From Maricaulis sp047308265 (GTDB taxonomy: Bacteria > Pseudomonadota > Alphaproteobacteria > Caulobacterales > Maricaulaceae), in NCBI RefSeq assembly GCF_047308265.1, contig NZ_JBKQWY010000003.1:372001-436000 (forward strand): a DNA stretch of 64,000 bases. The letters run 5' to 3'. The notes below the pieces were generated by a model. That model was given only the letters and a program-made list of their open reading frames with translations, made no database searches and had not been told where the DNA came from. Both the position numbers and the translations under genes were made by a program. This document shows positions 8,731 through 17,466 of this stretch, one piece after another; position 1 is the first letter of the stretch, and each line of letters opens with the position of its first letter.

Positions 8731-10950
8731 GTGAAGCAAACCCGCCTCTCCTCCCGCCTGCTGGCCTGCGCCAGCGTCAGTCTTCTGGCCCTGAGCGCCG
8801 CGACCGCCACGTCGGCCCACGCCCAGGACACCGCTATTTCCCAGACCGTTGACGTGATCACTGTCACCACGACGCGTCGCGAAGAGAACATCCAGGATGT
8901 TCCCAACTCCGTCACCGCCGGCAGCGGTGAAGATTTCGCGCCTTATCTGGAAGCCGGTGGTGATATTCTCCAGCTCGCCGGACGTGTGCCCAGCCTCTAT
9001 GCTGAAAGCTCGAACGGTCGAGTTGCGCCCCGCTTCTACATCCGTGGTCTGGGCAATACCGATTTCGACCTCGCAGCCTCTCAGCCGGTCTCTGTCATCA
9101 TGGACGGTGTCGTCCAGGAAAACGTGATCCTGAAAAGCTTCCCGCTGTTTGACGTGGCCCAGGTCGAGGTATCGCGCGGCCCCCAGGGCACGCTCTTCGG
9201 TCGCAACACAACGGCTGGCATCATCAGCATCGACACGGTGCGCCCCAGCGAAGAACGCGGTGGTTATGCCAGCGTCACCATCGGAAATCTGGATACGGTC
9301 AATGTCGAGGCGGCCTATGGTGGAGCCCTCGTCGAAGACCTTCTCAGCGCCCGTCTCTCGATACTGTCGCAAAACCGGGGCGACTGGATCGACAACGCCT
9401 TCTCCGGCCAGGATGATGCGCTCGGCGGATTCAATGAAAATGCCGCTCGTTTGCAATTGTTCTACACGCCCAATGATCAGTTCGACGCCCTGTTGAACCT
9501 GCATACGCGCGATCTGGAGGGGACGTCGGCCGTCTTCCGCGCCAACATCCTGGACACCGGAAGCAATCAGCTAAACGGGAATTATGACCGCGAAACAGTC
9601 TATTTCGACAGCGCGTTCAATAACCCGCAAGAGTATGAATCACACGGTGCAGGCCTGACTGTGAACTGGTATCAGGACGCTTTCACGGTCACGTCCATCA
9701 CAGGGTATGAAACCACATCCGGTTTCTCACTCGGTGACATCGATGGCGGCAATCTCAGCGGTCCGGGTTTCATTCCGTTCCCGTCGGAAACCCAGGACGG
9801 TATCGACGAACTCGACCAGTTCACCCAGGAAATCCGACTTGCCTCCAACTCGGGTGGGGCCACGGAATGGCAAATCGGCGGCTATTTCTTCGACAGCTCG
9901 TTTGACATTACGACCGTGGGACCCAATGGCGGTTTCCCGCCGTCTACTACGGTGCGTCACGAGAACACGCTGTGGTCTCTGTTCGCCCAGGCCGAACATC
10001 AGGCGACGGATCGTCTTCAGATCGCCGGTGGCGTGCGGTTCACCTCGGATGAAAAAGACCTGACCACCCTGGTCTCCGTTGTCCCGCACAATCCAGTCAA
10101 TGTATCTGATGAACAGATCAGCTGGGATCTTTCGGCCTTCTACGATCTGGAGAGTGGCGCATCGGTTTATGGCCGTGTGGCCCGCGGTTTCCGTGGCCCG
10201 TCCATCCAGGGACGCGATATCGCCTTCTTTGGGGCCCCGTCCGTGGCGGACAGCGAAACCAGCATCTCTTACGAGGCCGGTTTCAAGTCCGAACCCTGGA
10301 ATGGTCGCGCACGCGTAAATGGTGCCGTCTTTTATTACGAAGTGTCTGACCTTCAGCTGTCAGCCATTGGCGGATCAGGCAATCTGGTACAGCTGGTCAA
10401 TGCCGACAAGGGCGTGGGCTATGGTGTGGAACTCGATGCCGAGGCCTGGTTGTCCGACAATCTGTTTGTCACGATGGGTGCATCCTGGAACGAGACAGAG
10501 CTTCAAGATGACGCTCTGGAAGTCGCACCGTGTGGTTCCGGACAGTGCACGCCGCTGGACCCGGATGTGGACGGCGATGGTTTTGTGGAAGTGGATGGCA
10601 ATCCCTTCCCGCAGGCCCCGGATCTGATCTTCTCCGTTACGGCGCGCTACGCCATGCCGGATGACAAGGGTGGTGAGTGGTTTGTCTACACCGACTGGTT
10701 CTGGCAAGGCGATACCAATCTCTTCCTCTACGAATCTGAGGAATTCAATCACTCCGGTAATTTCGAAGGCGGCATTCGCGTGGGCTATGCCGGCGTGACC
10801 GATACGGGCCGCAATTACGAGCTGGCCGGCTTTATCCGCAACATCACGGATGAAGAAAACCTTGTTGGCGGCATCGACTTCAACAACAACACTGGTTTTG
10901 TCAACGAACCGCGCGTGTGGGGTCTGTCACTGCGGACGGACCTTCGCTGA
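8731..10950 (+). CDS. TonB-dependent outer membrane receptor
   Basis: This 739-residue TonB-dependent receptor starts at a GTG with a GGGGGA ribosome binding site six bases upstream. A classic signal peptide ends at AHAQ (about residue 32). The TonB-box-like segment is ITVTTTRREE. The plug domain spans about residues 55-165 with the RGLGN, VSRGPQGTLFGRN and TAGIISI motifs. The rest is a 22-strand barrel ending in an alternating strand (RVWGLSLRTDLR). The substrate is unknown: no transporter, TonB or regulator gene adjoins it. The DPDVDGDGFVEVDGN loop near residue 610 resembles a calcium-binding aspartate-rich loop. The gene stands alone and is closed by a strong terminator. Confidence 0.93.
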   Translation: MKQTRLSSRLLACASVSLLALSAATATSAHAQDTAISQTVDVITVTTTRREENIQDVPNSVTAGSGEDFAPYLEAGGDILQLAGRVPSLYAESSNGRVAPRFYIRGLGNTDFDLAASQPVSVIMDGVVQENVILKSFPLFDVAQVEVSRGPQGTLFGRNTTAGIISIDTVRPSEERGGYASVTIGNLDTVNVEAAYGGALVEDLLSARLSILSQNRGDWIDNAFSGQDDALGGFNENAARLQLFYTPNDQFDALLNLHTRDLEGTSAVFRANILDTGSNQLNGNYDRETVYFDSAFNNPQEYESHGAGLTVNWYQDAFTVTSITGYETTSGFSLGDIDGGNLSGPGFIPFPSETQDGIDELDQFTQEIRLASNSGGATEWQIGGYFFDSSFDITTVGPNGGFPPSTTVRHENTLWSLFAQAEHQATDRLQIAGGVRFTSDEKDLTTLVSVVPHNPVNVSDEQISWDLSAFYDLESGASVYGRVARGFRGPSIQGRDIAFFGAPSVADSETSISYEAGFKSEPWNGRARVNGAVFYYEVSDLQLSAIGGSGNLVQLVNADKGVGYGVELDAEAWLSDNLFVTMGASWNETELQDDALEVAPCGSGQCTPLDPDVDGDGFVEVDGNPFPQAPDLIFSVTARYAMPDDKGGEWFVYTDWFWQGDTNLFLYESEEFNHSGNFEGGIRVGYAGVTDTGRNYELAGFIRNITDEENLVGGIDFNNNTGFVNEPRVWGLSLRTDLR

Positions 10951-10982
10951 TTTGCATAACCACTGATTCCCGCAAGACAATC

Positions 10983-11013
10983 AGAGGCCAGTTCTTCGGA
11001 GCTGGCCTCTTTT
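10983..11013 (+). terminator. Rho-independent terminator after the TonB-dependent receptor
   Basis: A 12-bp stem (one G-U pair) closes a TTCG tetraloop: AGAGGCCAGTTC, TTCG, GAGCTGGCCTCT. A T run at 11010-11013 follows. It lies 32 bases after the stop codon. Confidence 0.9.
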
Positions 11014-11061
11014 CGCGCTAAACGGGAAATATTTTATGCCAAACTACCGGGTATTGCATTG

Positions 11062-11079
11062 AAGAATATCCGTATTCTT
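11062..11079. repeat. Short inverted repeat AAGAATA / TATTCTT
   Basis: Seven-base perfect arms flank a TCCG centre in the noncoding gap. It sits 15 bases before a second, stronger inverted repeat. It could be an operator, a hairpin or part of a small RNA. Confidence 0.4.
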
Positions 11080-11094
11080 GTTAGTGATTGCAAC

Positions 11095-11117
11095 GTTGGA
11101 CAAGCCAGTTGTCCAAC
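11095..11117. repeat. Perfect inverted repeat GTTGGACAA-N5-TTGTCCAAC
   Basis: Nine-base perfect arms (11095-11103 and 11109-11117) flank GCCAG. No T run follows on either strand, so it is not a standard terminator. The shape fits a dimeric regulator site or an RNA hairpin. Confidence 0.5.
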
Positions 11118-11414
11118 ATGAGGATACACGGCCCTCCCCCCCTTTGGGCCAGTGTTCATCCTCACCTGGCCGCTGATGGACCTTTCATCGCCCCAGCTGA
11201 GAACGGAATGTCAGCGGCCAACCACTCTCTCTATTATTACCCGTGTCACAGACCCGTACCGTTCTCAATTCACTTTGGTCTTTGCCAATACATGTGGGGC
11301 TTTGCCAAGACAGGTAGATTCATGCACAATCCTCGGCGTGATCGGGTGCTGTCTCTCTTGCGCGCGGCGGTCGACGCCCACGCCCCGAACGTCCTGTCTG
11401 CCGACAGGCGCTGA

Positions 11415-11858
11415 TCAAGTGGCCGCGAGCCAGTCACGCTCTTGCGGGCCGGTCGATGCGGGCGGCACGTCTTCCCGGTCGGGCAAGGAGGACAGAATCA
11501 ACTGGATCAATGGCGGCTGATTGCCCGGCAGGAAGGGATTGGGCCGGAACGCGTCCTCCACATCCTCGAGATCGCGGGTATTGACCAGCAAAATCGAACC
11601 TTCGAACCCCTGATCACGGACCAGCCAGGCCGCCTCCGCAAAGGGCAGGCCTTTTTCGACCTCGTCACACATCAAGATCAGATCCGGCGCGTGAAGAGAC
11701 ACGCGGCGAAGACCGGCCGAAAAATTGTCGATCTGCAGGAAACGCAATCCTGTTTGTGACGCGGTGCGCAAGGCGCGGCGCAAAGCCAGACCATGGCGGG
11801 CCTCGCGATCAATCAGCAGGATTTCGGTGCGTCCCAAACGAGGGTTCAGCGGGTGCAT
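11415..11858 (-). CDS. Degenerate receiver-domain protein next to the holdfast cluster
   Basis: This 147-residue protein looks like a stand-alone CheY-like receiver with lost catalytic residues. The first strand reads EILLIDRE (acidic D17 and E19). The third strand, PDLILMCDE, puts Cys64 where the phosphoacceptor Asp is expected, with Asp65 one position later. The usual KPF motif of strand five reads NPF, so the conserved Lys is lost. The C-terminal 25 residues look disordered. The gene is divergent from hfsE across a 200-base promoter region, which suggests a link to holdfast control. That link is inference from position only. It could also be a general stress-type pseudo-receiver. Confidence 0.6.
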   Translation of the reverse strand: MHPLNPRLGRTEILLIDREARHGLALRRALRTASQTGLRFLQIDNFSAGLRRVSLHAPDLILMCDEVEKGLPFAEAAWLVRDQGFEGSILLVNTRDLEDVEDAFRPNPFLPGNQPPLIQLILSSLPDREDVPPASTGPQERDWLAAT

Positions 11859-12062
11859 GGATCAGTCTCCGTCGCTTTTGCGGTGGACCAGATACTCAAC
11901 AACACACTCGGTAACAGTGAGGAGGATACGCCTTACCACCGGTCGCTGCAAGCCAGTTCGCGAAATTTCGAATCAAGTTCGTGAAAGCCTTTTTTAACTA
12001 CATCCTTCAACGGAAAATTTTCTCATAGCCGTCACGCTGACCCAAATTGTGGAGGATGGGTG

Positions 12063-13601
12063 ATGGACGCACTGCGCGCCGGCAAAGCGGTCAAGACTGG
12101 CCCGGCCAATGATTTCGGAGACGAAGCCCGCCCGGTCATCGCGGATGCAGCCGGTCTGGCCCGCGCGCATCTGCGCGCCCAGGCCCGTGCGCCCCAGAAC
12201 CGGATCCATCGGCGCGCAGCGGGTCAAGCCTTCCAGGCGATCGATCTTGTGGCCGCACTCCTGTTCGCCTTCGCCGGGCTGGCGACGCTCAATGGTCTGG
12301 TCGGATCCAGCCTGCCCGTGAACTTCGCCTTGCCGCTACTACTTTTCTCAATCCTTACCCCACTCGGCCTGGCCCTGGGCGGGATCTATCGCATCGAACC
12401 GTCCGAAAACCCGGCCTATCGGGTGTTGCGCGCTTTCATCGCTGTGGGACTGAGCGGTGCCGCCGCCGCACTCCTCGCGCGCTTTATGGCACCGGAAGTG
12501 GCCTCCGTTCTGGCTTCGGCCATCGCGGTCAATGTCCTGGCTCTGACATTGCTGCACATGATCTATGCCGGTTTCATCCATCACTGGGGACGGGCCGGTC
12601 GCCTTGCACGCAATGTGGTGGTGGTTGGCGCCACGCCTAATGCGCGCAAGCTGATCCTGTCCAACCAGTCAAACGCGGTCATCAATGTGGTGGGTGTGTT
12701 CGATGATCGACGCGCCCGCAGCCCGGCCCAGCTGGCCGGGGCCCCCTATCTGGGTGATACGGATGATCTTCTGACCTGGTCCCTCCTGCCCGAGGTGGAC
12801 CGGATTGTTGTCACGGTCAGCCAGAAGGCGGAAGACCGGGTCCGGATCCTGCTGGACAAGCTCAAACCCCTGCCCCAGCCGGTCTGTCTGCTGCTCGATC
12901 TGGATGGTTTCAATCCGGACGACACCTCCCTGGATGAAATCGCCGGCGGCCGGATTGCCAAGATGAGCGGGCAGGAATTCTCCACGGGTTGGCATTTTGC
13001 CAAACGCGCACAGGACCTGGTCCTCGGCGGCGTGATGTTTGTCGCGGCCCTACCGATTATGGCACTGATTGCCCTTCTGGTTCGCCTGGATAGTCAGGGC
13101 CCGGCCCTGTTCCGTCAGGAACGCGAAGGCTTCAACGGACGCACGATTACCGTGCTTAAATTCCGCACCATGCGTCAGTCCGCGAGCGAGACCGCAACAA
13201 CGGGGCCGATCCGGCAAGTGGAGAAAAATGACCCCCGGGTCACACGTGTCGGCCGCGTCCTGCGCCTGAGCTCGCTGGATGAATTGCCGCAATTGTGGAA
13301 TGTCCTGCGCGGTGACATGTCCCTCGTTGGTCCGCGCCCCCATGCGCCGGGCATGCGTACAGGCGGCACGGAAACCGCCCAGATCGTCGCGGATTACGCC
13401 CATCGTCACCGCGTTAAACCCGGCCTGACCGGTTGGGCGCAAATCCACGGTTCTCGCGGCCCCCTCCACTCCCCGGAAGCTGCACGCGAACGTATTCGAC
13501 TGGATGTGGATTACATCACGCGGTCCAATTTCTGGCTGGATCTGTCCATCATCGCCCGCACGCTGCCGGCCCTGCTCGGCGACAAGGCGAATATCCGCTA
13601 G
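12063..13601 (+). CDS. hfsE: Holdfast initiating polyprenyl glycosylphosphotransferase HfsE
   Basis: This 512-residue inner-membrane enzyme transfers a sugar-1-phosphate to undecaprenyl phosphate, the first step of repeat-unit synthesis. Four N-terminal membrane helices (about residues 60-170) precede a CoA-binding-like Rossmann region (VVVVGATPNARKL). A C-terminal bacterial sugar transferase domain follows (about 318-505), with KFRTMR, SLDELPQLWNVL, SLVGPRPH and KPGLTGWAQ motifs. The ATG at 12063 has GGAGG seven bases upstream, better than the adjacent GTG at 12060. It heads the plus-strand part of the cluster. HfsE-like, PssY- and PssZ-like enzymes are redundant in Caulobacter, so the exact name rests on context. 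Confidence 0.88.
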   Translation: MDALRAGKAVKTGPANDFGDEARPVIADAAGLARAHLRAQARAPQNRIHRRAAGQAFQAIDLVAALLFAFAGLATLNGLVGSSLPVNFALPLLLFSILTPLGLALGGIYRIEPSENPAYRVLRAFIAVGLSGAAAALLARFMAPEVASVLASAIAVNVLALTLLHMIYAGFIHHWGRAGRLARNVVVVGATPNARKLILSNQSNAVINVVGVFDDRRARSPAQLAGAPYLGDTDDLLTWSLLPEVDRIVVTVSQKAEDRVRILLDKLKPLPQPVCLLLDLDGFNPDDTSLDEIAGGRIAKMSGQEFSTGWHFAKRAQDLVLGGVMFVAALPIMALIALLVRLDSQGPALFRQEREGFNGRTITVLKFRTMRQSASETATTGPIRQVEKNDPRVTRVGRVLRLSSLDELPQLWNVLRGDMSLVGPRPHAPGMRTGGTETAQIVADYAHRHRVKPGLTGWAQIHGSRGPLHSPEAARERIRLDVDYITRSNFWLDLSIIARTLPALLGDKANIR

Positions 13602-14815
13602 ACAGCCCGAATGGCGCCCGGCCAGACCTGGTTTCGGCGCCACCCCCTGTCTATGAGCTGATCGATCCGATTTCCCGGTTGCGGATCCACGGCATCCGGG
13701 TGTGCGCCATAGAGCGTGTTGAACATGTTCTCCCGCGCCTCATAGACCCGCCAGCCCGTATCGCCGCGGAAAAGGCCCCAGTTCGCGCCCTGCTGTTCTA
13801 AAGACGTGATGCGTTCATGCAGATAGCGCGCAGCTGAAGGGGCCCAGCGTGCCACGCCCATTTCACCCAGGCACCAGCGCTCTGCTTGTGGTGGCACAAA
13901 CCTCCCGCTGCCGCGCACAAACTCGACGCTTCGCGAGCGATCCTGATGCGTATAAGCGCGCGGTGCATAATCATGCAGGTTCAGGACCAGCCCAGGCGCA
14001 GCATGCAGGTCCAGAAGGGATGCAAAGCCGGCAAACCCGTACCCGTCCGGACACAGAAGAATGGGCGTTTCAACATCGACCTCGCGAATGTTTGCGGCCA
14101 GACGGCGTGCGAGCGCGGGCCAGTCCGCCGGCAATCCCTCGACCCGTTCCGCCAGACGCAGAGCATCCCACTCATTGAGGGCCTCGCCCGACGCATCCAG
14201 CCCGGCCTGATTGGCATTGGGCTCGACCATGACAAGATATCCCGCCAGATTACGCCGGTCCTTGAACCGAAGCGCCGTACGACGCCACATCGCCGCCCAT
14301 CCGTCCTGCGCCTCAAAAGAGCTCCACACGCGATCATTGATCATGTCGGGTGGAAACCAGGTTTGCGATCCATCACGGTGGAAGGTGAATTCGCTGCGCC
14401 CCGGTCCGGTGCGATAGCCGATCACCACAAACAGCCCGGCCAGCTCACACCGGCGGATGATGTCGTTGAGCGCATCCTCGATCGCGAGATCCGGTTCATA
14501 TGGGGGATCCTCGCGATAGATCCCGGGATGAGAGAGAATAACCAGATTGGCGCCGCGGTCGGCCAGTCGCGCCAGGGCCTCATCTGTTACCGGGACTCCG
14601 ACGGCCCCGCTGCCGAGGAAATCAGGGCCATCGAGATGCGGATAGACACGTCTTTGCGGTATGACCACACCGCGCAGATGCGGTCCGGTGCGGTTGTCCC
14701 AGAGATCGAGGCGCGATTGCGGCGCAGGCTGGCATCCCGTCATAGCGCCCGCAACCATCGCCATGGCACTGGCAAGCGCCGTACGACGCGTCAGATCGTT
14801 CGGCCTAAAGACCAT
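13598..14815 (-). CDS. GH5-like (cellulase family) Tat-type lipoprotein in the holdfast cluster
   Basis: This 405-residue protein begins with a twin-arginine signal (TRRTALAS, residues 9-16) leading to a lipobox MTGC (Cys28), so it is probably a Tat-exported lipoprotein. The body resembles a glycoside hydrolase family 5 (alpha/beta)8 barrel. Candidate acid/base Glu198 is in MVEPN, where GH5 usually has NEP. His281 and Tyr283 are in NLHDYAP, and the candidate nucleophile Glu318 is in GEMG. It overlaps hfsK by 11 bases and its stop overlaps the hfsE stop. A role in trimming or releasing holdfast polysaccharide is inferred by analogy with BcsZ in cellulose operons. Substrate and activity are unproven. 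Confidence 0.75.
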   Translation of the reverse strand: MVFRPNDLTRRTALASAMAMVAGAMTGCQPAPQSRLDLWDNRTGPHLRGVVIPQRRVYPHLDGPDFLGSGAVGVPVTDEALARLADRGANLVILSHPGIYREDPPYEPDLAIEDALNDIIRRCELAGLFVVIGYRTGPGRSEFTFHRDGSQTWFPPDMINDRVWSSFEAQDGWAAMWRRTALRFKDRRNLAGYLVMVEPNANQAGLDASGEALNEWDALRLAERVEGLPADWPALARRLAANIREVDVETPILLCPDGYGFAGFASLLDLHAAPGLVLNLHDYAPRAYTHQDRSRSVEFVRGSGRFVPPQAERWCLGEMGVARWAPSAARYLHERITSLEQQGANWGLFRGDTGWRVYEARENMFNTLYGAHPDAVDPQPGNRIDQLIDRGWRRNQVWPGAIRAV

Positions 14816-15854
14816 GATAGCCCGCCAGTCGGTCCATTTTTCGCCAGCCGCGCCGTCTCAGCCCCGGACCAGAGAGTGGACGCAGGGTGCGGCGCAATCC
14901 TGCGACGGGTCCCTCGCCCAGAAGCGCTCCGCCGACGAGACCGGTCTGGACCGTCGCCAATTCGCGTTTGAACTGATAATCGCCCGGCCCCAATTCCACG
15001 CCCGAATGCCCCATGGATGCTGCCGCCCGGATCATCTCTTCCAGCAATAACAGGCCGGGGCTGAGATGGGAGAGGTTGCGATCATAGGCCGGGAACCAAT
15101 AATGGCACAAGCGATCACTGGCCATGCCAATATGGACCGCTGCCAGGCGCCCCCCGATATACAGGGCGGACGACAAACCGGTGAGCGCGTCCGTACGGGT
15201 TTCGAAAACCTGGCGCATCAGGGCGTGGGACCAGCCCACAGAAAAGACGTCGAATACCCCGGTTTCGCGATATTGCTGGCGCTTCCATGCCAGCATCGCT
15301 TCGAAGACCGCCGGACGCCGGTCATCCATAACAAACTCATAGCCCGCATCGAGCGCTTCAAGCCGCCGTCGGCGCGCGCGCAGATTGCGCATAGCTTTGG
15401 GAAACAGGCTCCTGCGATTGTCCTGCCAGGCCGCGAACCCCTGTGACAGCTCGATCTGCCAGGACCCGTCGCGCAGTTCCGCCGCCCCTGAAAACCCGCA
15501 CTGTGAGGCCAGGGCCGAGTGATATTCGAACACACCCAGCCCGGCCTCACGAATAATGTGGCCCGCGTCAAGGCATCCCGCTTCCGCCTCGATCAGACCG
15601 TGCACATCACCCAGCGGGCCTGCCAGAGGGCGGGCAATTCCGGTCCGCCCGGCATGAAACGGTAAAAAGCCCTGAACCTGACCGCGCGTCGTCACAACAC
15701 AGACCTGCGTATCCGGCCGGACCCGTTCACACAGATCCGCGAATTCCAGGGTGAAATACGGGCTGGCCAGCTGGATATTTTCACGCTGAAACGCCTGCCA
15801 GGCTTGGCGGTGCGCAGCGCTGAGGGCACTTGGTCGTTCGATGGACACATCCAT
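14805..15854 (-). CDS. hfsK: HfsK-like CelD/BcsL-family N-acyltransferase
   Basis: This 349-residue cytosolic acyltransferase of the FemAB/GNAT type is related to Caulobacter HfsK, which modifies holdfast polysaccharide and affects its cohesion. The N-terminal half (about 25-165) contains the FEFADLCE-like and GPLGDVHGL segments. The C-terminal GNAT fold (about 180-310) has MLAWKRQQYRETG, ALYIGGRLAAVHIG and the YWFPAYDRNLSHLSPGLLLL motif characteristic of CelD/BcsL proteins. It precedes and overlaps the GH5-like gene by 11 bases, so the two form an operon. It faces hfsF across a short divergent promoter region. Confidence 0.82.
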   Translation of the reverse strand: MDVSIERPSALSAAHRQAWQAFQRENIQLASPYFTLEFADLCERVRPDTQVCVVTTRGQVQGFLPFHAGRTGIARPLAGPLGDVHGLIEAEAGCLDAGHIIREAGLGVFEYHSALASQCGFSGAAELRDGSWQIELSQGFAAWQDNRRSLFPKAMRNLRARRRRLEALDAGYEFVMDDRRPAVFEAMLAWKRQQYRETGVFDVFSVGWSHALMRQVFETRTDALTGLSSALYIGGRLAAVHIGMASDRLCHYWFPAYDRNLSHLSPGLLLLEEMIRAAASMGHSGVELGPGDYQFKRELATVQTGLVGGALLGEGPVAGLRRTLRPLSGPGLRRRGWRKMDRLAGYHGL

Positions 15855-15990
15855 GCGGAGTACTCCTGCACGTTGCCGTCACTCTCCCCCCAAGCCGTAA
15901 ACCGCCCGTGAACATCAGCGAATGACAGTCTTCCCCCGACAGACGGCATTCTTCTTGCGTCTCTCTCCCGAGAGGCGAGCGGAGCGTTTC

Positions 15991-17466
15991 ATGCTTGGAC
16001 GACATCTTTTGGGCTATCTGCCCGTACAATTAACCCAGGCCCTTGTCGGTTTTGGCAGTGTCGCCGTGTTTACCCGCCTGCTGGGAGCAGACGAGTACGG
16101 GTTCTACGCCCTTGTGATGGCGTGTCTCTCGCTTGTTCACATGCTGGTGTTTACCTGGCTGGACGCAGCGCTTGCGCGCTTCCATGCGCGTGCCGAACGA
16201 CGCGGACGACTGTCGGACCATCTCGCGACCGCCTACGGAATATACGGTCTGCTGGCCCTGTTTGCCCTAGTTTGCGGCACGGGGCTCTTGCTGATCCCTG
16301 GCCTCGATCCCCGTCTGCAGACGGCCGGAGTGTTCGCCCTAGCCTCGCTGCTCCTCCGCGCCTTGTTGCAGATCGGTTTGGAGACTCACCGGGCCGGCGC
16401 GGATATTCCACGCTATTCAGCCCTGCAGGCCAGCTATCAACTGCTCGGCTTCATGATTGGGGTCGGACTGCTGCTGGGCACACCCTTGGGCGCAGCGGGT
16501 ATTTTCGCCGGCACAGCCCTCGCCGGTGCCATCATGCTGGTCTTTGATCTGCCGGTGATGTGGCGCCGGGCCCGATCAGGTAAACGCCAGAGTGTGCGCG
16601 GTCAGGCCTATCTGAAATACGGCCTGCCGGTCTCGGTCTCCCTGGTCTTTGAACACCTCCTGTCCATTGGCGACCGCTTCCTGCTCGCAGCGCTGATGGG
16701 CCCCTCGGCGGTCGGCATGTATGCCGCCGGATACGGTCTGGCCGACCGCATGATCGATATCATCTTCATCTGGTTCGGTGCCGCCGTCTGGCCGCTCACC
16801 ATCAAGGCGCTGGAAACCCGCGGCGAACAGGCTGCGAAGACTGTTGCGGGTCAGGCGGCTGCCTTGATGGGATTGATCGCCTTCCCCGCAGCCGCCGGGC
16901 TCGCACTGGTTGCCCCCGCGCTGACAACCGTGATGGTGGGTGAAAGTGTCCGTGAAGGGGCTACGCTGATCATGCCGCTGATTGCCCTGTCCGGCCTGAT
17001 GAACGGCATGATGACCTATTACTTCCACGAGGCCTTTACATTGAAACGCCGGACCGGGCTGATGGCCGGCACCATGGCCGCCGCCGCGGTGTTCAATCTG
17101 GGGCTCAACCTGGTTCTCATACCGCTGATGGGGCTTGTCGGTGCAGCCCTGGCCACCGTGATCGCCTATGGCGTCGCCCTGGTCGTGTGTGCCGTTCTGG
17201 GTCGCAATTTCTTTGCCCTGCCCCTGCCTTGGTCAGAATGGATCAAATCCGCCGCCGCAACCGTGCTGATGGGCGCGGCGGTCCTGGCGATTCCGGCCTT
17301 AGGCACGGCATGGATCCTGCTTTTCTTGCAAGCAGGAACGGGACTGGTTGTCTATGGCGCCGCTGCGCTGGTGTTCGACATCGCCGGTTGCCGATCCTGG
17401 CTGGGACAGTGGCGGTCGGATCGCCCTGGCCGCTCACCGGAGGAGACGCCCGATGGCTGCGCTTGA
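15991..17466 (+). CDS. hfsF: Holdfast repeat-unit flippase HfsF (Wzx type)
   Basis: This is a 491-residue polysaccharide flippase of the MOP/MATE-like superfamily with about 12-14 predicted membrane helices across its length. It should move the lipid-linked repeat unit to the periplasmic face. A central loop, FEHLLSIGDRFLLAALMG, matches the helix-7 region of Wzx proteins. The ATG at 15991 (MLGRHLLGY) has GGAG six bases upstream. An in-frame ATG at 15922 would add 23 polar residues and lacks a good ribosome binding site. The 3' end overlaps the next gene by 14 bases. Confidence 0.88.
   Translation: MLGRHLLGYLPVQLTQALVGFGSVAVFTRLLGADEYGFYALVMACLSLVHMLVFTWLDAALARFHARAERRGRLSDHLATAYGIYGLLALFALVCGTGLLLIPGLDPRLQTAGVFALASLLLRALLQIGLETHRAGADIPRYSALQASYQLLGFMIGVGLLLGTPLGAAGIFAGTALAGAIMLVFDLPVMWRRARSGKRQSVRGQAYLKYGLPVSVSLVFEHLLSIGDRFLLAALMGPSAVGMYAAGYGLADRMIDIIFIWFGAAVWPLTIKALETRGEQAAKTVAGQAAALMGLIAFPAAAGLALVAPALTTVMVGESVREGATLIMPLIALSGLMNGMMTYYFHEAFTLKRRTGLMAGTMAAAAVFNLGLNLVLIPLMGLVGAALATVIAYGVALVVCAVLGRNFFALPLPWSEWIKSAAATVLMGAAVLAIPALGTAWILLFLQAGTGLVVYGAAALVFDIAGCRSWLGQWRSDRPGRSPEETPDGCA

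Larger units (their letters stand above)
10951..11414 (+). other. Intergenic region of 464 bases without a convincing gene
   Basis: This gap lies between a plus-strand receptor and a convergent minus-strand gene. It holds the receptor terminator (10983-11013) and two inverted repeats (11062-11079 and 11095-11117). I see no other element. Open frames in 11088-11520 have no protein-like composition or recognisable motif. Confidence 0.6.

Noticed and set aside
8584..9504. 306-codon minus-strand open frame
   Set aside because: It is antisense to the signal peptide and plug of the first TonB-dependent receptor.
11088..11520. Plus-strand open frames of 108 and 122 codons between the first receptor and the pseudo-receiver gene
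   Set aside because: Composition is not protein-like, there is no ribosome binding site or motif, and they overlap inverted repeats or the convergent gene.
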